Shown one piece after another: positions 24,236-30,757 of a stretch of DNA of 32,156 bases (positions are counted from its first letter, which is position 1; the number at the start of each line of letters is the position of its first letter). The stretch covers positions 1 to 32,156 of the forward strand of contig JAGHSP010000373.1 of the NCBI GenBank assembly GCA_018065815.1, given 5' to 3'. The notes beneath the pieces are model-generated. The model was not told the DNA's origin. It ran no database searches and saw only the letters and a list, made by a program, of their open reading frames with translations. This DNA is from Candidatus Sodaliphilus limicaballi (GTDB lineage Bacteria > Bacteroidota > Bacteroidia > Bacteroidales > Muribaculaceae). The position numbers and the translations under genes were made by a program.

Positions 24236-26583
24236 TATTGTATAATTTCAAATTTAGCGTATTTCAATAATAGTGTCTTGGTTTCCACATCGTCAAAATT
24301 TACAACAATCTTGGCATCGGCACCTTGATTATCAATATTCACGATTGTACCTGAACCAAATCGCGAGTGGTTAATGCGCTGTCCTGTTGTGATTTCGTCC
24401 ACTGTGTGGGGTGCAAATTTACTTCCTGTGGGGAGTGAAGGGGAAGGGAGACTTGAACGTATGGGAGTAATCACTGTTGGACGCGTTTTGCTTGTCGTGG
24501 GCGTACTTATGGGGGGCATGGGCTTGATGGGTTCACAAATGGTTTGGCTGGTACGAACTGTCTTGTCAAGGAATGATGACCTTGTCGATCCTAAATCCAA
24601 ATATTCTGAATCAATGTCCCTAATAAATCGACTAGGTAGACATGGTTTTGTCTCTTTATTGTATTGCGTGCGCGATTTCGCGAATGTCATTGTGCAAGTT
24701 AATTTGGCTCGCGTAATCGCAACGTAGAGTAATCGTCGTTCTTCCTCAATTTCTCTATCTGTACTTTGGTTCATATAAGATGGGAACATATTTTCTTCTA
24801 CCCCAACTATAATGACATGTTTAAATTCAGTTCCCTTTGCTGCATGTACAGTCATTAATGTTACACTATTGCTATTTTGTTCTTTATCTTGATCCGTTTG
24901 TAAGGATGTTTGTGCAAGATAGTCACTTAATTTACACACTTCATCCCCTGATTCATAAAGTTCGTCTACAAATTCGTCAACACTTTTAATTAATTCGTTG
25001 ATGTTCTCTTGACGACTGATATTTTCAGGTGTATTTTCGTTGCTTAATATTGATAGCAGTTTACTGCGTTCGATAATAATTCGTGCCACAGTATTAGCAT
25101 CTATTCCATCATTGTTGAGTTGAATAAATTCGTTGATTAACTCAATAAAGTTGTTGAGCTTTTTGAGTGTCCCTTTGTTTACATTTAGTTCGTAGGTCGC
25201 AGGAGAATTTATTACTTGCCACATACTCACGCCGTGTGTTATGGCGCAATGCTGGATTTTGCCAATAGTAGTGTCACCGATGCCTCGAGATGGAAAGTTG
25301 ATGATGCGGCGCAGCGCTTCATCATCGTACGGATTTATTGATAGACGAAAATAGCTGACAGCATCTTTGATTTCTTTTCTATCAAAGAATGAGTGTCCAC
25401 CATAAATATGAAAGGGAATGGAATCACGGATGTTGCCATGAGTATCATGTAACCCACCTCTACTTAATGCTACTTCTATTATACGGGACTGTGCATTAGT
25501 GCGGTACAATACTGCAATGTCACTATATTGAGTTCCATATCTTGCTTTAATTGCAGTGATTTGATTTGCGACAATGAACGATTCTATGTATTCATTTTCA
25601 CATTGAATTACATTGATTTTCGAGCCGATGCTGTTCTCCGAGAACAGATGTTTTGCTATCTGCCCTTTGTTTTTCTCGATGAGCGAATTGGCGGCTTGGA
25701 TTATATTCTGTGTTGAGCGGTAGTTTTGCTCGAGTTTGTAGGTCTGTAGGGTGGGGTACACCTTTTTGAGTTTCAAGATATTCTCAATATTGGCTCCGCG
25801 GAACGAGTAGATGCTCTGTGCGTCGTCGCCCACAACACACAGGCGGTTGTGCTTGCTGCACAACTGCACGAGAATGAGATGCTGGGCGAAGTTGGTGTCT
25901 TGATACTCATCTACCAGGAAATACTGGAACATGTCCTGGTAGTTATTGAGCACGTCGGGGTTGTCGCGCAGCAATATGTTAGTGTAAAATAGCAGGTCAT
26001 CAAAATCCATGGCTCCGGCAACTCGGCATCGGTTCCAGTAAGCTTTGTATATGGCGTAGGTCATGGGACGTCCGGCATTGTTGTCGGCGTCGCGTATGCC
26101 CTGATGCTTCTCGTAGTCGGCAGGCGAGATAAGGCTGTTTTTCACATTAGAAATGGTGCTTTGTATCGATGACGGCTTATATACCTTATCATCAAGTGCC
26201 ATATCTTTGATGATGAGTTTAATTAATGACCTGGAGTCGTTTGGGTCATAAATGGTAAAGTCGTGCTTGAACCCTATGCGCTCGGCATTCATGCGAAGGA
26301 TGCGTGAGAAAATAGAGTGGAACGTACCCATCCACAAGCGTGATGCGGTCTCATGCCCCACCAGAGCCTCAATGCGCTCTCGCATCTCACGCGCAGCCTT
26401 GTTGGTGAAGGTCAACGCCATGATGCGGTAAGGCGGTATGCCCAGGTTGAGTAAGTGTACTATTTTGTATGTGAGCACACGGGTCTTGCCCGAGCCTGCA
26501 CCTGCTATGACCAGTTGCGGGCCGTCGCAATATTCCACGGCTTTGCGTTGTTGCTCGTTGAGATCGTCAAGATAGTTATACAT
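24235..26583 (-). CDS. pcrA: UvrD/PcrA-type superfamily 1A DNA helicase
   Basis: A 782-aa 3'-5' helicase for repair and replication. Walker A AGAGSGKT (27-34), LTFTNKAAREM, Walker B VDEYQDTN, GDDAQSIYSFRGA, the QNYRST motif and the late LMTVHAAKGTEF and YVAITRAK motifs are all present in order. After a low-complexity Pro/Ser/Thr linker the protein ends with a small Tudor-like domain (RFGSGTIVNID), as in PcrA. A middle block of the gene (about 24560-25690) is clearly more AT-rich than the flanks, although all motifs there are intact. Confidence 0.94.
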   Translation of the reverse strand: MYNYLDDLNEQQRKAVEYCDGPQLVIAGAGSGKTRVLTYKIVHLLNLGIPPYRIMALTFTNKAAREMRERIEALVGHETASRLWMGTFHSIFSRILRMNAERIGFKHDFTIYDPNDSRSLIKLIIKDMALDDKVYKPSSIQSTISNVKNSLISPADYEKHQGIRDADNNAGRPMTYAIYKAYWNRCRVAGAMDFDDLLFYTNILLRDNPDVLNNYQDMFQYFLVDEYQDTNFAQHLILVQLCSKHNRLCVVGDDAQSIYSFRGANIENILKLKKVYPTLQTYKLEQNYRSTQNIIQAANSLIEKNKGQIAKHLFSENSIGSKINVIQCENEYIESFIVANQITAIKARYGTQYSDIAVLYRTNAQSRIIEVALSRGGLHDTHGNIRDSIPFHIYGGHSFFDRKEIKDAVSYFRLSINPYDDEALRRIINFPSRGIGDTTIGKIQHCAITHGVSMWQVINSPATYELNVNKGTLKKLNNFIELINEFIQLNNDGIDANTVARIIIERSKLLSILSNENTPENISRQENINELIKSVDEFVDELYESGDEVCKLSDYLAQTSLQTDQDKEQNSNSVTLMTVHAAKGTEFKHVIIVGVEENMFPSYMNQSTDREIEEERRLLYVAITRAKLTCTMTFAKSRTQYNKETKPCLPSRFIRDIDSEYLDLGSTRSSFLDKTVRTSQTICEPIKPMPPISTPTTSKTRPTVITPIRSSLPSPSLPTGSKFAPHTVDEITTGQRINHSRFGSGTIVNIDNQGADAKIVVNFDDVETKTLLLKYAKFEIIQ

Positions 26584-26597
26584 AGGTTGATTTTATT

Positions 26598-26628
26598 TTG
26601 CAAAGATACAAATTTTTGCTTACTTTTG
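26598..26628 (+). promoter_or_regulatory. cinA promoter
   Basis: TTG (26598-26600), 20 nt, TACTTTTG (26621-26628), with the ATG of cinA only 4 nt later. By the usual position of this element the transcript would begin at or next to the ATG, so the message is probably leaderless. Confidence 0.7.
26601..26608 (-). promoter_or_regulatory. pcrA promoter -7 element
   Basis: On the minus strand TATCTTTG, 17 nt before the pcrA ATG and directly adjoining the TTG of the cinA promoter. A -33 TTG is not evident. The two promoters occupy overlapping DNA. Confidence 0.5.
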
Positions 26629-26632
26629 TGCT

Positions 26633-27877
26633 ATGAAATACAGTGTAATTGTAATAGGCGACGAATTACTTATAGGGCAGGTGACCGATACCAATTCGGG
26701 ATGGATTGCCCGTGAAGTGTCTCCGCTAGGATGGGAGGCAAGTAGTGTGAAGGTTGTGGCTGATGATGCTGGCGAGATAAAACTTGCCATGGATCAGGCA
26801 TTTGCCGTGACAGATGTGGTGCTGATGACAGGAGGCTTGGGGCCCACAAAGGACGACATCACAAAGGCAACGCTGTGCGAGTATTTCGGCGGCGAAATGA
26901 TATATGACGAAGTGACTGCGCAAAATGTGCTTGAAGTGGTGAATCGCAGAGGCATAAAACTCAATGAGTACACCCGCATGCAGGCGATGGTTCCTTCAAG
27001 TTGCCGTGTGATTCAGAACGAGGTGGGCACAGCTCCCTTCATGTGGTTTGAGCGTGACGGCAAAGTCGCTGTGTCGATGCCTGGTGTGCCTCATGAGATG
27101 CGCACGATGATGCAGCGCGAGGTGATACCGCAACTTTCCCGTCGTTTTCCCGACGGAATGCATGTCGAGCACCGCACGCTCATGGTGAGCGGTATCATCG
27201 AGAGTGCCCTTGCCATGAAACTTGATGATTTCGAGAACTCGCTGCCCGAGAGCCTTCATCTTGCTTACTTGCCCAATGAAGGCATTATCAGATTGCGTCT
27301 TGACGGAAGGCATAGCGATGCAGTAGTCCTTAAAAATCAATTGGACAAGGCCGTTGCCCAACTCCATGCTTTGCTGGGCAATCTCATAATGTGCGACGGA
27401 GATGTCCCTCTTGCGGCTATACTTGGCAATGAGTTGCGCAAGCAGGGCTTGACAATGGCATCGGCCGAGAGTTGCACAGGCGGAAACATTGCACACGAGA
27501 TAACGCGCATAGCAGGCAGCAGCGAGTATTTTACAGGTTCGGTAACGTGCTATGATACAAAGGTTAAGATAAACCAACTGGGTGTACCGCAGGAAGTTGT
27601 TGATGAGTACACCGTCGTGAGCCAACCCGTAGTGGAACAGATGGTGCAAGGCGTGTGTGACCTGTTGGGCTGCGACTGCTCAGTTGCAACCAGTGGTGTG
27701 GCAGGCCCCGGTGGAGGCACCGAGGAAACACCCGTGGGCACTGTGTGGATGGCTGCCAAGGCGGGGAATAGGGTAGTGAGCCAAGTGAAGCGCTTTCCCG
27801 GCGACCGCGACCGTGTAATCAACCGCGCCACCACCGAGGCAATGTTGCTCCTTCTCAACCTACTGCAAGAAGAGTAA
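26633..27877 (+). CDS. cinA: CinA: MoCF-type domain plus nicotinamide-nucleotide amidase
   Basis: A 414-aa protein. The N-terminal molybdopterin-binding-like domain (about 4-170) has IGDELLIGQVTDTN and TGGLGPTKDD (66-75). The C-terminal PncC domain (about 255-412) has SAESCTGG (277-284) and GVAGPGGGTEETPVGT, and hydrolyses NMN to nicotinate mononucleotide in the pyridine-nucleotide cycle. The start matches family members exactly, which supports the leaderless interpretation. The GNAT gene follows after 6 nt. nadE in the same window acts later in NAD recycling but is not in the same transcript. Confidence 0.95.
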   Translation: MKYSVIVIGDELLIGQVTDTNSGWIAREVSPLGWEASSVKVVADDAGEIKLAMDQAFAVTDVVLMTGGLGPTKDDITKATLCEYFGGEMIYDEVTAQNVLEVVNRRGIKLNEYTRMQAMVPSSCRVIQNEVGTAPFMWFERDGKVAVSMPGVPHEMRTMMQREVIPQLSRRFPDGMHVEHRTLMVSGIIESALAMKLDDFENSLPESLHLAYLPNEGIIRLRLDGRHSDAVVLKNQLDKAVAQLHALLGNLIMCDGDVPLAAILGNELRKQGLTMASAESCTGGNIAHEITRIAGSSEYFTGSVTCYDTKVKINQLGVPQEVVDEYTVVSQPVVEQMVQGVCDLLGCDCSVATSGVAGPGGGTEETPVGTVWMAAKAGNRVVSQVKRFPGDRDRVINRATTEAMLLLLNLLQEE

Positions 27878-27883
27878 TTCATT

Positions 27884-28426
27884 ATGGAAACTGATAGAAT
27901 CTTGTTGCGACGGTGGCAGGAAAGCGATGCCTCTGTGTTGTTCAAGTATGCGTCTGACCCCGAAGTCGGGCCTCGTGCAGGCTGGCCTCCTCACAAGTCA
28001 CAGGAAGAAAGTCTTGACGTGATAAAGAATATCTTCACCAACGACACCACATGGGCAATCGTGCTCAAAGAAACCGGCGAGGCAATAGGCGCCATGGGCT
28101 ACTTCACACACGACACGAGCAACATCCCTATTGGCCAGAACGATTGCGAGATGGGCTACTGGGTAGCTCGCCCATTTTGGAACCGAGGCATCTGCACCGA
28201 AGCTTTGAGGCTCATGCTCGACTACTGCATTAACGTGAAGAAGTTCGACGACATCTGGAGCGACCACTTCACTGGTAACCCCGCGTCAGGCCGAGTGATG
28301 CAGAAGTGCGGCTTCATCGACACCGGCCGCCTAAACCGCTGCAGCAACCTCCTAGGCGGCGACAAGGATATGGTCAAGATAATGAAACTCGACCTTGACA
28401 CCTACTATAACCTGATCAAACAATAA
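27884..28426 (+). CDS. GNAT family N-acetyltransferase, RimJ/RimL-like
   Basis: A 180-aa acetyltransferase. It opens with ETDRILLRRWQESDA, the normal RimJ/RimL start. The acetyl-CoA loop is in YWVARPFWNRGICTEAL (motif A), and NPASGRVMQKCGF is the closing motif. Substrate unknown; the subfamily includes ribosomal-protein and small-molecule acetyltransferases. It is probably co-transcribed with cinA. The base composition looks richer in GC than the neighbouring cinA end and it sits next to the palindromic element, which could hint at a more mobile spot; this is only an impression. Confidence 0.85.
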   Translation: METDRILLRRWQESDASVLFKYASDPEVGPRAGWPPHKSQEESLDVIKNIFTNDTTWAIVLKETGEAIGAMGYFTHDTSNIPIGQNDCEMGYWVARPFWNRGICTEALRLMLDYCINVKKFDDIWSDHFTGNPASGRVMQKCGFIDTGRLNRCSNLLGGDKDMVKIMKLDLDTYYNLIKQ

Positions 28427-28437
28427 ACCATACCGAT

Positions 28438-28631
28438 GACGGTGAAACCGTCACAGTGCATCGTAACCGGCGGACGCAGTCCGTCGGTAGTGACATCTAC
28501 TACGAATCCGACCTCGAAGTGGTCGCACTGTAATATGCAATGCGACCTCATCCGAGGTCGTAGGTGATGGTAGTCATGTACCGACGGTCGGTAGACCGCC
28601 GGTTACGATGCAATGAAACGGTTTCACCGTT
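28438..28631. repeat. nested palindrome element, long imperfect inverted repeat
   Basis: The two halves are reverse complements of each other over about 85-90 nt with a few mismatches. Exact pairs include ACGGTGAAACCGT (28439-28451) with 28618-28630, TGCATCGTAACCGGCGG (28457-28473) with 28596-28612, CCGTCGGTA (28481-28489) with 28579-28587, and GGTCGCA (28521-28527) with 28541-28547. Each arm also contains its own small hairpins, for example GACGGT-GAA-ACCGTC and CGACCTC-ATCC-GAGGTCG. No open frame and no clear target-site duplication were seen. It begins 12 nt after the GNAT stop. Confidence 0.85.
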
Positions 28632-28718
28632 TTACGGTCATATAAAACAAATCTACTTTGGACAACACCTTCTGACACAATAATACGCAGATTCCGTTGA
28701 TTTTTGATTCTTCTTTCT

Positions 28719-28790
28719 AAATCTGAGCAGTCTGTGTAATCAGTTGTTTGTAAAGAAAAAAAACTCTGTGTCCTCTGTGTTTCTGTGGGA
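28719..28790. repeat. degenerate CTCTGTGT-type intergenic repeat (second copy)
   Basis: Period-nine words CTCTGTGTC, CTCTGTGTT and TCTGTGGGA (28764-28790) are preceded by AATCTGAGCAGTCTGTGTAATC (28720-28741, spaced) and an A8 tract. It resembles 1-70. It lies just after the purF stop on the minus strand, but there is no hairpin before the T run, so it is not an intrinsic terminator. The remaining intergenic bases, 28632-28718, hold nothing recognisable. Confidence 0.5.
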
Positions 28791-28795
28791 GATGG

Positions 28796-30673
28796 TTAGC
28801 GCTTTAGAGGGTTGCCTTCATACCAGTTGATGAAAGCCTTGTTCACCATCATATTGCCGCCTGGGGTGGGGTAGTTGCCCGAGAAGTACCAGTCGCCTGG
28901 TGCAGTGGGGATGGCTTGGTGCAGGTTCTCGACCGTCTGGAAGATGATTTCCACTTTGGCATTGATATCATCGTCGGTCATCATGCGGGCTATCTGGCGC
29001 GAGATCTGCTCGTCGCTGAAGGGGGCGTATATGTCGGTGACATAGTTCTTCATCTGCTCCTTGGGGAGTCCTTCCTGTGCCTTGCAGCGGGCATACACAT
29101 CGTCGATGACAGCCTGGTGGCCTGTGTTCTTGAGCAACTGGATGGCGGCCTTGAAGGCACAGAACTCGCTCATGCGCGACATGTCGATGCCGTAGTAGTC
29201 GGGGTAGCGTATTTGCGGAGCCGACGAAACTATAACAATCTTGCGTGGGTGCAGACGGTCGAGGATGCGCAGGATGCTCTGCTTGAGCGTGGTTCCGCGC
29301 ACGATGCTGTCGTCGATGACCACTAGGTTGTCGATGCCGTTACGCACTTGCCCATAGGTCACGTCATAGACGTGGGCAGCTAGGTCGTTGCGATGGTTGC
29401 CCTCGGTGATGAAAGTGCGCAGTTTGATGTCCTTAATTGCTATCTTCTCGGTGCGCAGGCGTTTTGACAGAATGCGTTCTAGTTGTGCGTAGTAGTTGGG
29501 TGCGGCAGGGTCAAGCGACTTTATCTGCTTGAGTTTCTCCTGTTGCATGTATTGTTCCAGTCCCTCAACCATGCCCATGTAGGCAACCTCGGCAGTGTTA
29601 GGGATAAACGATACTATAGTGTTGTCAAGGTCGCTGTTAACCGCCTTGACGATTTGCGGTACAATCTTTTTGCCCAGGGCTTTACGCTCCATGTAGATGT
29701 CCTTGTCGCTGCCGCGTGAGAAGTAGATGCGCTCAAACGAGCAGTGGCGGTAGTCGAGTTGCGGCAGTATTTGCTTGATTGATATCTCGTTGTTCTTGCT
29801 CACGCATATAGCTGCACCGGGAGTGAGTTCCTTGATATCGCTCACGCTAACATTCATCACAGTCTGGATGACCGGGCGCTCGCTGGCGGCAACGAATATC
29901 TCGTCGTCGATATAGTAGAATGCAGGTCTAATGCCGTGAGGGTCACGCATCACAAACATATCACCGCTACCAGTGATGCCGCACATCGCATAGCCGCCGT
30001 CCCATGTGCTTGACGGGCGCTCGAGGATGCGCTTGAAGTCAAGGTTGCTCTCCATCGCCTCGGTTAGCTCGGTGCCGGTGAGACCTTGCTCGCGGTAGAT
30101 GCGGTGCAGGCGCTGGTTCTCGTTGTCGAGCGATTCGCCCAGTTGCTCAAGCAGCACAATAGTGTCGCTCTTAACACGCGGGTGCTGACCGCGGCTCACG
30201 ATGTCGTCAAATATCTCATCAACGTTAGTCATGTTGAAGTTGCCGCACAGCAGCAGGTTGCGTGACTTCCAGTTGTTGCGGCGTAGGAACGGATGCACGA
30301 AACTCAAGCCACTCTTGCCCGTGGTGCTGTAGCGCAGGTGTCCCATGTAGAGTTCGCCCACGAAGGGGAGGTCGACGGGTGCCACACCCTGTACGAGTGC
30401 CTCGTGGATATTCTTGCGCACGCGGTCAAAGATTTCGCTTATGGCACCCGAACCCAGTGCGCGGTCGCGGAATATGTATTCCTCGCCGGGCTGGGAGTGT
30501 GTATAGACACAGCCTATTCCGGCTCCTTCCTGGCCACGGTTGTGCTGTTTCTCCATGAGCAGGTACAACTTGTTGAGGCCATACAGATAGGTCCCGTACT
30601 TCTCTTTATAGTATTGAAGCGGCTTGCGCAATCTTATCATCGCGATGCCACACTCGTGTTTTAATTGTTCCAT
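28796..30673 (-). CDS. amidophosphoribosyltransferase-like protein (long PurF type)
   Basis: A 625-aa class II glutamine amidotransferase fused to a phosphoribosyltransferase. The N-terminal nucleophile would be C8 after removal of a seven-residue propeptide (MEQLKHE). NRGQEGAG (45-52) and LCGNFNMTN follow the Ntn fold. The PRPP-binding motif VVIDDSIVRGTT is at 451-462. PurF makes 5-phosphoribosylamine, the first step of purine synthesis. The protein is more than 100 residues longer than ordinary PurF, with an insertion around 370-445 and a C-terminal extension, and the usual Fe-S cysteine set is not apparent. It may be a second paralogue whose activity differs. It lies behind the glnN terminator with no promoter visible between. 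Confidence 0.82.
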   Translation of the reverse strand: MEQLKHECGIAMIRLRKPLQYYKEKYGTYLYGLNKLYLLMEKQHNRGQEGAGIGCVYTHSQPGEEYIFRDRALGSGAISEIFDRVRKNIHEALVQGVAPVDLPFVGELYMGHLRYSTTGKSGLSFVHPFLRRNNWKSRNLLLCGNFNMTNVDEIFDDIVSRGQHPRVKSDTIVLLEQLGESLDNENQRLHRIYREQGLTGTELTEAMESNLDFKRILERPSSTWDGGYAMCGITGSGDMFVMRDPHGIRPAFYYIDDEIFVAASERPVIQTVMNVSVSDIKELTPGAAICVSKNNEISIKQILPQLDYRHCSFERIYFSRGSDKDIYMERKALGKKIVPQIVKAVNSDLDNTIVSFIPNTAEVAYMGMVEGLEQYMQQEKLKQIKSLDPAAPNYYAQLERILSKRLRTEKIAIKDIKLRTFITEGNHRNDLAAHVYDVTYGQVRNGIDNLVVIDDSIVRGTTLKQSILRILDRLHPRKIVIVSSAPQIRYPDYYGIDMSRMSEFCAFKAAIQLLKNTGHQAVIDDVYARCKAQEGLPKEQMKNYVTDIYAPFSDEQISRQIARMMTDDDINAKVEIIFQTVENLHQAIPTAPGDWYFSGNYPTPGGNMMVNKAFINWYEGNPLKR

Positions 30674-30702
30674 TTAGTCTAATGGGGTGGAGTTATTGGG
30701 TG

Positions 30703-30740
30703 AAAAAATGAGGCGTGGTAGCATGCTACCGGCGCCTCAT
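30703..30740 (-). terminator. intrinsic terminator between glnN and the purF-like gene
   Basis: ATGAGGCG (30708-30715) pairs with CGCCTCAT (30733-30740), and GGTAGC (30717-30722) with GCTACC (30725-30730). A run of six T follows on the minus strand (30708-30703). It is 17 nt after the glnN stop and 30 nt before the purF-like ATG. Confidence 0.9.
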
Positions 30741-30757
30741 TATGGTTATGTCGCGTG

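Noticed and set aside
28438-28631. CRISPR array or tRNA cluster in the palindromic region
   Set aside because: The repeats are inverted and unequal rather than direct with constant spacing, and no cloverleaf or CCA end can be drawn.
28755-28763. A-tract that reads as a T run after the purF-like gene
   Set aside because: No hairpin precedes it on the minus strand, so it is not called an intrinsic terminator.
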